Origin: JANNBN01 sp031385545
GTDB taxonomy: Bacteria; Actinomycetota; Acidimicrobiia; Acidimicrobiales; JANYDT01
Assembly: GCA_031385545.1 (NCBI GenBank)
Contig: JANNBN010000139.1
Coordinates: forward strand, 1 to 38,644
Length of the DNA: 38,644 bases
Direction of reading: 5' to 3'
The notes beneath the pieces were generated by a model that searched no databases, was not told where the DNA came from, and saw nothing but the letters and a program-made list of their open reading frames with translations. Position 1 is the first letter of the stretch, and each line of letters begins with the position of its first letter. The position numbers and the translations under genes were made by a program. Of the stretch, positions 1 through 7,167 are shown piece after piece.

Positions 1-8
1 CTGCGGCC

Positions 9-272
9 CTACGACGCGATGCGATGAGCAGTGAGGAGCTGCAGGTTGCTGGCAACGGAGCCGCGCATCGGCTGGACGTGCACGATCCCATCGACAATGT
101 CGACCACGAGTGCAACGGCTCGCGCGGCACCCGAACCAGCAACGATGTACGCACCGGGTAAAACACGATCCGGATGGGGTGCCTCGTCGAGGAACGCCCA
201 CGGCAGGCCGGTCTCGTCCATCGTGTTGAAATCGACCACAAGATCAACCGTGTCGTCGTGCTCGACGTTCAT
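9..272 (-). CDS. Conserved-looking hypothetical protein, second gene of a two-gene cassette
   Basis: An 87-residue acidic protein of unknown function. It begins MNVEHDDTVDLVVDFNTMDE and ends with a stop at 9-11. There is no signal peptide, membrane segment or cysteine motif. The pattern of alternating hydrophobic residues (DLVVDF, AVALVVDIVDG, IVHVQPM) suggests a small beta-rich fold. It lies 9 nt downstream of the 134-aa gene at 282-686 on the same strand, so the two are almost certainly co-transcribed. The pair resembles small paired actinobacterial hypotheticals I have met before, but I cannot assign a function. A toxin-antitoxin-like or partner-protein relation is only a guess from the compact two-gene arrangement. 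Coding status is supported by the tight spacing and sensible composition. Confidence 0.72.
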   Translation of the reverse strand: MNVEHDDTVDLVVDFNTMDETGLPWAFLDEAPHPDRVLPGAYIVAGSGAARAVALVVDIVDGIVHVQPMRGSVASNLQLLTAHRIAS

Positions 273-281
273 CGTCGTCTC

Positions 282-686
282 CTATCCGGGCTCAGGGTCA
301 TGATAGGGGTTCGGTCGACGATCGGTGCCGAGGTTCTCGAGCCGGGAGAGCCACTCGGTCAGGTCGCCCTCGAACGCGATCGTCACGTGGGGGGTCCGAA
401 ACGTCGGCATGACCTGAAATCCTGCCTCGAGGAGTCGCCCGATGGGCAGCACGACGAGCACCGGGAAGCGTTCGAGCTGGTCTGCTGCGAGGTCGTCAAT
501 TTCGTCGTCGGATCGCGCGTAAAACGCCGACAGTCCCCAGCGGTGCCACGCAGGAAACCTACGTCGGAAGGCCTCGGCGTGACCTTTGGCCGTCTCGGGG
601 TCCAAATCGTCGCCGCGGATGACGAGGACGGCGTCGTCAGGGATCGGTGCTCGGCGAACCCTGGGTTCTGGATCGGTCGGCGGCAT
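282..686 (-). CDS. Hypothetical protein, first gene of a two-gene cassette
   Basis: A 134-residue protein beginning MPPTDPEPRVRRAPIPDDAV. The reading frame stays open further upstream to 872, but that extension is Arg/Cys-rich and unlike a protein. The ATG at 686 is therefore preferred, with a -10-like CAGGAT six bases before it. Visible features are a hydrophobic strand followed by acidic residues (VLVIRGDDLD), the segment RRFPAWHRWGLSAFYA, and a C-terminal block with PTFRTPHVTIAF and RPNPYHDPEP, the kind of sharply conserved tail expected of a real family. No catalytic motif is recognised. It precedes the 87-aa gene by 9 nt and is divergent from hisI. Function unknown. Confidence 0.75.
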   Translation of the reverse strand: MPPTDPEPRVRRAPIPDDAVLVIRGDDLDPETAKGHAEAFRRRFPAWHRWGLSAFYARSDDEIDDLAADQLERFPVLVVLPIGRLLEAGFQVMPTFRTPHVTIAFEGDLTEWLSRLENLGTDRRPNPYHDPEPG

Positions 687-692
687 CGGACA

Positions 693-698
693 ATCCTG
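693..698 (-). promoter_or_regulatory. Possible -10 box of the two-gene cassette
   Basis: CAGGAT on the minus strand, separated by six bases (TGTCCG) from the ATG at 686. It lacks the initial T of TANNNT, but has the same spacing as the other leaderless-type boxes here. Weak on its own. Confidence 0.3.
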
Positions 699-883
699 CC
701 CCGTTCGGTCGATCCGCGTGCACGTTGCGAGGCGACCCGCGAAACCAATCGTTCGACACCGCGACGACCGCCGGATACCAATCGGATTTCCCTGAGTGTT
801 CCCGAGGCGTTCCCGCGGCCCGAAAACATGCCCTCTGACCAGCACAGATATGTAAGAGGACCTGTTCTGCAAAGCGCCAGCCC

Positions 884-889
884 TACATT
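884..889 (+). promoter_or_regulatory. -10 box for leaderless hisI operon
   Basis: TACATT, with seven bases to the hisI ATG at 897. It matches TANNNT. With transcription starting about seven bases after the box, the mRNA would begin at or next to the start codon. No clear -35 is seen. Confidence 0.5.
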
Positions 890-896
890 GGGAGCC

Positions 897-1334
897 ATGG
901 ATTCAGATGCTGCGGTCAACCAAGGGACCACCGGTGCGCGGTCCGATGCCCATGCGTGGGTCGCCATCGACGGCGCGCTCGCCTCGTCCGACGAGGAACA
1001 GCTGCGGTGGAATACCGAAGGTCTGATCCCCGCAATCGTGCAGGACGCTGACAACGGCGAAGTCTTGATGATGGCCTGGATGAATCGCGAAACGCTCTCG
1101 CTCAGCCTGCAGGAAGGCCGCATGGTGTTCTGGAGCAGGTCTCGCCAAGAGATCTGGCGCAAGGGTGACACCAGCGGTGATCGGCAATTCATCCGGTCGG
1201 CACGCTACGACTGCGATGGAGACACGTTGCTGTTCGGTGTCGACCAAGAAGGTAAGGGCGCCTGTCATACCGGGGCGCGTTCGTGCTTTTATCGGACCTT
1301 CACACGCGGCTCGGCTGCGACCCCGACGCCATGA
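897..1334 (+). CDS. hisI: Phosphoribosyl-AMP cyclohydrolase
   Basis: A 145-aa cytosolic enzyme that opens the adenine ring of phosphoribosyl-AMP, the third step of histidine synthesis. The family core is clear: LRWNTEGLIPAIVQD (36-50), MMAWMNRE (58-65), WRKGDTSGD (87-95), YDCDGDTLL (104-112) with the Asp/Cys metal ligands D105, C106, D107 and D109, and GACHTGARSCFYR (121-133) with the zinc cysteines C123 and C130. It is the single-domain form; no HisE domain follows. The ATG at 897 is chosen because TACATT lies seven bases upstream and the longer frame back to 174 is antisense to the neighbouring gene. The stop overlaps the next start (ATGA at 1331-1334), so it is coupled to ygfZ. The first 30 residues are a non-conserved extension. 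Confidence 0.96.
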   Translation: MDSDAAVNQGTTGARSDAHAWVAIDGALASSDEEQLRWNTEGLIPAIVQDADNGEVLMMAWMNRETLSLSLQEGRMVFWSRSRQEIWRKGDTSGDRQFIRSARYDCDGDTLLFGVDQEGKGACHTGARSCFYRTFTRGSAATPTP

Positions 1335-2197
1335 CGACACAGCCAGATGTCGCGGCCGAACTCGCTGCCCTCATGCACGGAACTGCCTGCGTCGAAGAAA
1401 CGCGCGACCTGATCCTCGCCGCTGGAGCAGACACAACCCGCTTCCTGCACGGCCAAGTAACGCAGAATGTTGAAGCGATCACCGCCAGCAGCACAGCTTG
1501 GTCGCTGCTCTTGCAACCCAACGGCAGGCTGATTGCATTGCTTCGCCTCCACCGTCTGGACGACGAGACGGTTCTGATCGACGTCCAAACCGGGTACGGT
1601 GCCGCGGTCCACGCTGCGCTCAGCCGATTCCTCATCCGCACCAAATGCTTACTGACCCTGCACACTTCGGTTCTGGGGTTTCGAGTGTGCACACAACCCG
1701 AAGGCGGTCCTGTCGGAACTCGCGTCATCTCAGCCAGCCCCTGGCCGGGCTGGCTGCTGACGGGAAGCGGCTCGGACCCAATTGCCGCTCCCGTACCCGT
1801 GGTGTCGGCAGAAACCACAGAGTTATGGCGCGTCCTGAACGGCGAGCCCCGGCTCGGTGTCGACCTCACCGACAGCACCATTCCGAGCGAAACTGGTCTG
1901 CAGTCCGTTGCCATCGCCTTCGGCAAGGGCTGCTACACGGGGCAGGAACTGGTCGAGCGTATCGATAGCCGTGGTCGCGTCGTCCGGTCGCTGATGCGCC
2001 TGCGGTCCGATGCTGCGCTCCAGCCGGGAACTCCGCTGTCCGATGAGACGGGCGCAGACCGCGGCGTGGTCACCTCGGGAGCCCAACTTCCGGACACCAC
2101 GTGGGTTGGCATCGCCATGGTTCGCACAGCCGGCGGCCAAACCATCATGGCAAACGGATGCGCGCTTACCACCCTTGCGCTGCTCGACGACGCATGA
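1331..2197 (+). CDS. ygfZ: YgfZ/GcvT-like folate-binding protein (Fe-S cluster / tRNA-modification factor)
   Basis: A 288-aa member of the YgfZ family, aminomethyltransferase-like proteins that bind tetrahydrofolate and assist some Fe-S enzymes, including the tRNA methylthiolase MiaB in E. coli. The diagnostic signature KGCYTGQE is at 199-206, with the invariant cysteine C201. It is followed by LVERIDSRGRVVRSL, which is typical of the family. The N-terminal region FLHGQVTQNVEAI (38-50) matches the folate-binding half. The start at 1331 overlaps the hisI stop by four bases. The stop at 2195-2197 overlaps the next start in the same way, so the three genes form a tightly coupled operon. No histidine role is implied; the linkage probably reflects shared expression. 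Confidence 0.93.
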   Translation: MTTQPDVAAELAALMHGTACVEETRDLILAAGADTTRFLHGQVTQNVEAITASSTAWSLLLQPNGRLIALLRLHRLDDETVLIDVQTGYGAAVHAALSRFLIRTKCLLTLHTSVLGFRVCTQPEGGPVGTRVISASPWPGWLLTGSGSDPIAAPVPVVSAETTELWRVLNGEPRLGVDLTDSTIPSETGLQSVAIAFGKGCYTGQELVERIDSRGRVVRSLMRLRSDAALQPGTPLSDETGADRGVVTSGAQLPDTTWVGIAMVRTAGGQTIMANGCALTTLALLDDA

Positions 2198-3114
2198 ACA
2201 CGAGGGTGCGCGCTGCGTTGCTCGCGGCGATGATCACCGGTGTCGCCGGTGCTGGTTGCGTCAATCAGCAGCCCGTCGCGTACATCGAGGTGCCGTCAAC
2301 CCTGCCCCTGCTTCCCACCGTGCCCACCACCCGTAACGCGCAGGCGCTGAAGCAGCAGATTCCACCGGTCGGAGGAATTTCGACCACGACAACAATCGCC
2401 TTTGCGAAGGGGACGGTCACTCTCTCAGGTGTGGTCAAGGGTCCCGACGGTGAACCGGTCCCTGGCGCAGTCGTCGTGCTGACGCGCGTTCTCGGAGATC
2501 AGCGAGCGGTGCTGCGGGTCCAGACCAACGAAGACGGCCGATACGTTGCCGCCAACGTCAAGGGTGGGGTCGTCGAGCTCTATGCGTTCAAGCCCCCGGA
2601 CCTGTCTGCCGGCGATGCGAAAGTGGTCTTTGCGAGGGGCAGGACAACGCAAGATCTCACGTTGGGCGATTTCTCGGACCTCGAGATCCGCTGGTCCGTC
2701 GGCCCGGGGCAGCCGACTATCGGTCGAGTCATCAACCTGACGATCCAACTGAACGTTCGCCGTGTCGATCCGGACGGGGTGGTTCGGCCAGCACCGCTTG
2801 AAGGGATCTCTGCGCGCATTGTTGCGTTGGGCGCCTTGCAGCCGACCGGTGAAACGGAGCGGGTCACCGACGCTCGGGGCCTTGCCAGTTTCACGATGAT
2901 CTGCAACGGTGTCGGGAGCGCCAGCGTGCAGGCCTACTTCGCAACAGGCGAAGATACCGTGATCGAGCCCCGGGGGTGTCAACCACCGCCGACAACGGCG
3001 CCTCCCGACACAGCTGGGCCTGCAGGCAACCCGCCGGGCGTATCGGCAGCAACTACCGCACCGGCGACCCAGGCGAGCGATTCGCCCGCAGCCACCATTC
3101 CGGTCACTCCGTAG
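2194..3114 (+). CDS. Putative lipoprotein with a carboxypeptidase-regulatory-like domain
   Basis: A 306-aa exported protein. Residues 1-21 form a lipoprotein signal with lipobox VAGAGC (Cys22), so it is probably anchored to the outer face of the membrane. After a Pro/Thr-rich spacer, residues about 72-150 resemble a carboxypeptidase-regulatory-like beta-sandwich: GTVTLSGVVKGPDGEPVPGA, then TNEDGRYVAANVKGG. A second beta-rich stretch with an Ig-like pattern follows (about 155-250). The tail (252-306) is Pro/Thr/Ala-rich and disordered. Two cysteines (C227, C242) could form a disulfide. The start overlaps the ygfZ stop (ATGA). Function is unknown; such domains often bind surface ligands or act as structural modules. 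It ends 54 nt before the convergent kinase gene. Confidence 0.85.
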   Translation: MNTRVRAALLAAMITGVAGAGCVNQQPVAYIEVPSTLPLLPTVPTTRNAQALKQQIPPVGGISTTTTIAFAKGTVTLSGVVKGPDGEPVPGAVVVLTRVLGDQRAVLRVQTNEDGRYVAANVKGGVVELYAFKPPDLSAGDAKVVFARGRTTQDLTLGDFSDLEIRWSVGPGQPTIGRVINLTIQLNVRRVDPDGVVRPAPLEGISARIVALGALQPTGETERVTDARGLASFTMICNGVGSASVQAYFATGEDTVIEPRGCQPPPTTAPPDTAGPAGNPPGVSAATTAPATQASDSPAATIPVTP

Positions 3115-3168
3115 CGTCAGGCCCTGGGGGATTTCGGGTGGAAATTCGGCGCGCCTTCGGTCAAGGGT

Positions 3169-4704
3169 TCAGGACACTTTCGGGTAGAGGATCGAGAAGG
3201 TGGTGCCATTCCCATCCGTGGTCACGGTGACATCCCCACGCATCGCAGCCGCGAGTTCGGACACAATGGCCAGGCCCAGTCCGGACCCGATCTTGCGCGT
3301 CGGCTGCCGGTCACTGGTGAAAGACCGTTCGAACACATGGGGTAGGTCACGCTCGTCGATTCCAGGACCATCGTCGCTCACCGTGATGACAAAACCGCGG
3401 TTCATCTCGCCGACCGGCAGGCCGACACTCAGGCCAACCGTCACCGATGTCCTCGCGAACTTCAGCGCGTTCTCGATCAGGTTGGCCACCATCTGGGCCA
3501 CGCGATCCGGATCGACAACCGCAAGGAGATTCGGCGCCGCAGCGAGATGGAGTGCCACCCCTGCTTCTTCCGCTGCTGGGAGGAACCCGTCAGCTACGTC
3601 GGTCACCAGGTCTGTGAGGTCGACCTCCGCCGGTCTGAGCGCAAACTGATTCGATTCAAGCTTTGCCAGGTCGAGCAGGTCCTTCACCAGCCGTTCAAGC
3701 CGCCGCGACTCCGCCACGATCACCTCGGCGCTTCGAACGGGGTCACTCACTGCACCGTCGGCGAGCGCTTCTGCGTAGCCACGAATGCTGGTGAGCGGTG
3801 TGCGGAGATCATGACTGACCGACAGCAGGAACTGGCGTTCCTGGTCGCGTGCCCGCTGCAGTGACTCGGCCATGGAATCGAGGGCGCTCAGCAGTTCGTC
3901 GACCTCGTCGTTGCGACGTCCAGGTCGATGCCACCGATGCCACCGATGCCACCGATGGAGCAGCTGTCCGCTGTGGGCTCGACGTTGATCAGGGTGTTGA
4001 AGACCGTCTTGATGACCATGTTGACGCAGATCGCCGACAACGGAAGACCGGACTCGCACAGAAAGGTCCCCGGAGGCGATCCGCCGATACGCTGCGGTCG
4101 CTGCGCGAAGTGGAGCGCTGATGTTCTGGGCGATGATGGTGGCCGCCACCGCCGTAATGGCCAATCCGGCCAAAGAACCGAGTGCGATCAGCCCAACCGC
4201 TCGGGTTGCGGTGTCCGTCACCGGCCCTACCAGCACGATTGCCTCGAACAGGTCTGTCTCAGCGAGCGGTTCTGACACCGATACCGGCCGGTCGTCGCTC
4301 ACCTGCCCGACGGGTGCCATTGCCCACGTGAGCCCCCTGTTGACCCTGGACACGGTGGTGCCCTTTGCGACGGCAGCAAAATCCGCAGCGGTCCAGTCTT
4401 CGGTCACCTCGATGAGCGACTGCACCGGGAGGCCTTTTTCCTGGAGGTACCGGACCTGTTCCAGACGCGGAGACTTCGACGGGAACCGAACCTGCGCTGC
4501 GGCCGTGAGATTCAGCGCGGACAGCGCAATGTCCAGCGAATTCGGTGCGTCGATGTTGCCCGCAAGGCGTTCGCTGCTCTCACGGAGGCGCTGGATCTCC
4601 CGCGCGCTGTCGTCTCGGCGCATGAGGAGAAAGCTGCCGATCGACGCGACGGTCAACGCCGCGATGACCGTGCTGAGCAGAACGACGAGCAGACGACGGC
4701 GCAT
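3169..4704 (-). CDS. Membrane sensor histidine kinase with an insertion in the HAMP domain
   Basis: A 511-aa sensor kinase and partner of the upstream regulator. TM1 is at about 4-28, an extracytoplasmic sensor at about 30-167, and TM2 at about 168-192. HAMP helix 1 ends at GDLSVRV (212-218). H-box VSHDLRTPL has the phosphoacceptor H298. The N-box is ENALKF (411-416), the G1 box DDGPGID (444-450), the F-box HVFERSF (456-462) and the G2 box GSGLGLAI (473-480). All catalytic boxes are intact. About 46 residues (219-264, including four HRW/HRP triplets) separate HAMP helix 1 from helix 2 (NDEVDELL), where about six are usual. That stretch has poor composition and reads more naturally in another frame. 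The gene starts 6 nt after the regulator stop. Confidence 0.92.
   Translation of the reverse strand: MRRRLLVVLLSTVIAALTVASIGSFLLMRRDDSAREIQRLRESSERLAGNIDAPNSLDIALSALNLTAAAQVRFPSKSPRLEQVRYLQEKGLPVQSLIEVTEDWTAADFAAVAKGTTVSRVNRGLTWAMAPVGQVSDDRPVSVSEPLAETDLFEAIVLVGPVTDTATRAVGLIALGSLAGLAITAVAATIIAQNISAPLRAATAAYRRIASGDLSVRVRSSVVGDLRQHGHQDGLQHPDQRRAHSGQLLHRWHRWHRWHRPGRRNDEVDELLSALDSMAESLQRARDQERQFLLSVSHDLRTPLTSIRGYAEALADGAVSDPVRSAEVIVAESRRLERLVKDLLDLAKLESNQFALRPAEVDLTDLVTDVADGFLPAAEEAGVALHLAAAPNLLAVVDPDRVAQMVANLIENALKFARTSVTVGLSVGLPVGEMNRGFVITVSDDGPGIDERDLPHVFERSFTSDRQPTRKIGSGLGLAIVSELAAAMRGDVTVTTDGNGTTFSILYPKVS
3928..3957 (-). repeat. 9-bp tandem repeat inside the kinase HAMP region
   Basis: The unit CATCGGTGG (minus strand) occurs three times followed by a partial copy, encoding HRWHRWHRW in the kinase frame. 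Read one base over, the same DNA gives repeated Ile-Gly-Gly. The period is a multiple of three, so copy changes would keep the frame. Confidence 0.85.
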
Positions 4705-4710
4705 AAGCCG

Positions 4711-5403
4711 TCAGTTCAGCCGGTAACCGACACCGAACACCGTCTTGAGGGGAAACGCATCGCCGAGCTTCTTGCGGAGTTGGCGCACGTGTACGTCGAC
4801 GGTTCGCTCATCGCCGTACCAGCCGACTCCCCAGACGCCGTCGAGAAGTTGCTGCCGCGACAGCACCAAGCCCTGATTCGACGCAAAGTAGGCGAGCAGA
4901 TCAAATTCACGGTTCGCAAGCGCAACGACCTGCCCTGTCACGGTCGCCTCGCGTCGCGACAGGTCTACTTCGACGTCTCCCGCCATCAGCAACTCGGCCG
5001 CTGTCTCCTTATGCGGTTGGTCCGTGCGACGGAGAATGGCCTTGACCCGAGCCACGATCTCCCTCGGGCTGAAGGGCTTCGTGACGTAATCATCTGCGCC
5101 GAACTCGAGGCCGAGGACGCGGTCGATCTCTCCGTCGCGGGCTGTCAACATCATGATCGGCAGGCTGCCCTTGGATCGAATGGCCCGGCACAGCTCCATC
5201 CCGTCCATCGCGCCGGGAAGACCAATGTCCAGGATTGCCATCCGCGGCCGTTCCCGTTCGATCGCCGCGAGACCGGCTTCGCCGGTTGTCGCCTGAATAA
5301 CCCGGTATCCGGCCTGGCGGAGATACATGTCGAGAAGATCGGCGATATTGGGGTCGTCCTCGACCACCACGATGGTTCCGAGCGGGTTGGAATCGGCGGA
5401 CAT
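4711..5403 (-). CDS. OmpR/PhoB-family response regulator
   Basis: A 230-aa two-component regulator. The receiver domain spans about 9-123, with the acidic pair E15/D16-D17 (VEDDPN), the phospho-acceptor Asp in MAILDIGLP (D59), Thr in MLTARD and Lys in YVTKPF (K109). The winged-helix DNA-binding domain is about 135-230, with ANREFDLLAYFA, RQQLLDGVWG, ERTVDVHVRQLRKKLG and TVFGVGYRLN. ATG 5403 is preferred over GTG 5406 because TAGTCT sits exactly six bases before it. It is followed 6 nt later by its kinase and is divergent from trpC. Targets cannot be inferred. A link to the trp genes is only positional. Confidence 0.95.
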   Translation of the reverse strand: MSADSNPLGTIVVVEDDPNIADLLDMYLRQAGYRVIQATTGEAGLAAIERERPRMAILDIGLPGAMDGMELCRAIRSKGSLPIMMLTARDGEIDRVLGLEFGADDYVTKPFSPREIVARVKAILRRTDQPHKETAAELLMAGDVEVDLSRREATVTGQVVALANREFDLLAYFASNQGLVLSRQQLLDGVWGVGWYGDERTVDVHVRQLRKKLGDAFPLKTVFGVGYRLN

Positions 5404-5409
5404 CACGCC

Positions 5410-5415
5410 AGACTA
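5410..5415 (-). promoter_or_regulatory. -10 box for leaderless regulator-kinase operon
   Basis: TAGTCT on the minus strand, with six bases (GGCGTG) before ATG 5403. It fits TANNNT-N6-start and helps decide the start codon. Confidence 0.5.
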
Positions 5416-5458
5416 TGGGCAGAGTCCCGCACCAGGGCGCACCCTCGCCGGCGGAAGC

Positions 5459-5464
5459 TAGCGT
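5459..5464 (+). promoter_or_regulatory. -10 box for the trpCFBA operon
   Basis: TAGCGT, nine bases before the trpC ATG at 5474. The leader would be at most a few bases. There is therefore no room for a trp attenuator, T-box or leader peptide immediately upstream of trpC. Confidence 0.5.
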
Positions 5465-5473
5465 GAGGGACGC

Positions 5474-6310
5474 ATGGCGACCTATCTCGACTCGATCGTT
5501 GCGTGGCATCGCCGACGCGCCGAGGCCGCACAAGCAAGTGATCCGCGCCATTTGTCCGCCGGCGAACACGCAGCCGAACTGCGCCTCGCCCGCTCGCCGA
5601 TGCGGGGATTTGGACCGGCCCTCATCGTGCCCGGACTCTCGGTCATTGCCGAGGTGAAGCGTAGGTCCCCGTCCAAAGGTGACCTTGCTGCGTCGCTCGA
5701 TCCCGCCGACACAGCCCGCAGTTATGTGTCCGGAGGTGCGGCGTGTCTGTCGGTGCTCACGGACTCGAACCATTTCGGAGGCTCGGTCGAGGACCTGCAA
5801 ACAGCGCGGGCAAGTGTTTCGGTACCGGTGATCCGAAAGGACTTTACGGTCTGCGAGGCCGACGTGGTCGACGCCGTCGCCATGGGCGCTGATTGCGTGC
5901 TGTTCATCGTTGCGGCACTGACCGACGACGAACTGCAACGGTTCGCAACGGTTGCCAACCGGTTCGGGATCGACGTGCTGTGGGAAACCCATGACGAGAC
6001 CGAGGTGAAGCGTGCACTGCATCACGGCGCAACCATGATCGGGGTCAACCAGCGAGACCTGCACACCTTCCAGGTCGACCAGGAGCGCGCGGTCCGGGTG
6101 GCGCATGCAATTCCCGCATCGGTGGTTCGCGTTGCCGAGTCCGGTGTTCGAGGCCCTTCCGACGCTGCGGTGCTCAGGGCAGCGGGATACGACGCTGTAC
6201 TGGTCGGCGAATCGCTCGTGACCGATTCGGACCGAGCCGGTGCGGTGCGCCGCCTCATCTCCGGCTCTTCTCAGGAGCATTCCCGAACACCGACGGGGCC
6301 CCGATCATGA
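5474..6310 (+). CDS. trpC: Indole-3-glycerol-phosphate synthase
   Basis: A 278-aa cytosolic (beta/alpha)8 enzyme that closes the indole ring of CdRP in tryptophan synthesis. Active-site motifs are present: VIAEVKRRSPSKG (57-69, with E60, K62 and S65), VIRKDF (119-124, catalytic K122), GVNQRDL (190-196, N192) and AESGV (221-225, E222), ending with VLVGESL for phosphate binding. The common family form of the fifth-strand motif is G(I/V)NNR; the Gln here is a mild variant. A short Ser/Thr-rich tail (QEHSRTPTGPRS) follows. The stop overlaps the trpF start by four bases (6307-6310). trpE, trpG and trpD are not in the window. Confidence 0.96.
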   Translation: MATYLDSIVAWHRRRAEAAQASDPRHLSAGEHAAELRLARSPMRGFGPALIVPGLSVIAEVKRRSPSKGDLAASLDPADTARSYVSGGAACLSVLTDSNHFGGSVEDLQTARASVSVPVIRKDFTVCEADVVDAVAMGADCVLFIVAALTDDELQRFATVANRFGIDVLWETHDETEVKRALHHGATMIGVNQRDLHTFQVDQERAVRVAHAIPASVVRVAESGVRGPSDAAVLRAAGYDAVLVGESLVTDSDRAGAVRRLISGSSQEHSRTPTGPRS

Positions 6311-7101
6311 CTTGGGTGAAGATCTGCGGGCTGACCAACGAGGAAGACGCACTGCTGGCCATCGCCATGGGTGCCGACGCCATCGGGTTCATCTTTGCGC
6401 AGGGTTCCAAGCGTCAGGTGCAGGCCCCGGTTGTGGCCGACATCGTCAAACGGCTGCCGCCGGAAGTCACAACGATCGGGGTCTTCCGCAACGATCTGCC
6501 CGAGCGGGTCATCCGGACCGTGGAGCGGTGCGGGTTGTCCGGTGCACAGCTCCACGGTCTTGAAACGGTCGAGCAGACGGCCGAGGTCCGGGCCCGGGTC
6601 CCGTTGTTGATCAAGGCGTTCGCAATTGACGATCCGTCGTTGCGCACCGCGCGCCGTTATCGGGTGAACAGCCTCCTGATCGACGCCCCCACCCCAGGTT
6701 CCGGCGAGACGTTCGACTGGTCGCTGCTGCAGTCGCTCCCGCCACGGATGCGGTGGATACTGGCGGGCGGTTTGCATCCTGGGAACGTGGCCGACGCTGT
6801 CCGGGCGACGCAGCCGTGGGGGGTCGACGTCGCAAGCGGGGTGGAATCCAGCCCCGGCCACAAGGACCCACGATTGGTCCGGGAGTTCATCAAGGCAGCC
6901 AAGCAGGCGAATGGGCGCGACGGCGGCGGCGACAGCAATGTCGGCGCTGACGGCTATGAGTCGTTGGACGATTTCGGCGGCTCCTTGAGCAACGGCAGTG
7001 GCCGGTGGCTCGACGACGATCCGGATATCGATCCCGGAATCGGCCCCGGTGCCGACGGGGTGGGTGCACGTGCACCGTTCGACTTCGAGGTGGACGGCTA
7101 G
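6307..7101 (+). CDS. trpF: Phosphoribosylanthranilate isomerase with an acidic/Gly-rich C-terminal extension
   Basis: A 264-aa enzyme that isomerises PRA to CdRP, supplying the TrpC substrate. It has the catalytic Cys7 (VKICGLT), GFIFAQGSKRQV, AQLHG (80-84), catalytic Asp126 (LLIDAPTPGSG), LAGGLHPGNV (152-161) and GVDVASGVESSPG (172-184). The family core ends near residue 205. The remaining about 60 residues (DGGGDSNVGADGY, then DDDPDIDPGIGPGADG) are acidic and glycine-rich, probably disordered, and not part of the barrel. The gene overlaps trpC and precedes trpB by 66 nt. Many actinobacteria such as Streptomyces and Mycobacterium lack trpF and use the bifunctional PriA, so a dedicated copy is informative. 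Confidence 0.95.
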   Translation: MTWVKICGLTNEEDALLAIAMGADAIGFIFAQGSKRQVQAPVVADIVKRLPPEVTTIGVFRNDLPERVIRTVERCGLSGAQLHGLETVEQTAEVRARVPLLIKAFAIDDPSLRTARRYRVNSLLIDAPTPGSGETFDWSLLQSLPPRMRWILAGGLHPGNVADAVRATQPWGVDVASGVESSPGHKDPRLVREFIKAAKQANGRDGGGDSNVGADGYESLDDFGGSLSNGSGRWLDDDPDIDPGIGPGADGVGARAPFDFEVDG

Positions 7102-7167
7102 TCACCGGGTGCTGCTGATCGGCCCTACCTGATGGGGCTTGGTGACCCTCGTGCGAGGATGTTCCCC

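Noticed and set aside
174..896. Upstream extension of the hisI frame to 174
   Set aside because: It is antisense to the 134-aa and 87-aa genes, has non-protein-like composition, and the -10 box plus family alignment place the start at 897.
3133..3149. Small inverted repeat ATTTC/GAAAT between the convergent lipoprotein and kinase genes as a terminator
   Set aside because: The stem is only about five base pairs, AT-rich and lacks a U-run; too weak to call.
3928..4275. Plus-strand frame starting with repeated Met-Pro-Pro over the kinase HAMP region
   Set aside because: It is a shadow of the 9-bp repeat; no ribosome site, and the minus-strand kinase is certain on both sides.
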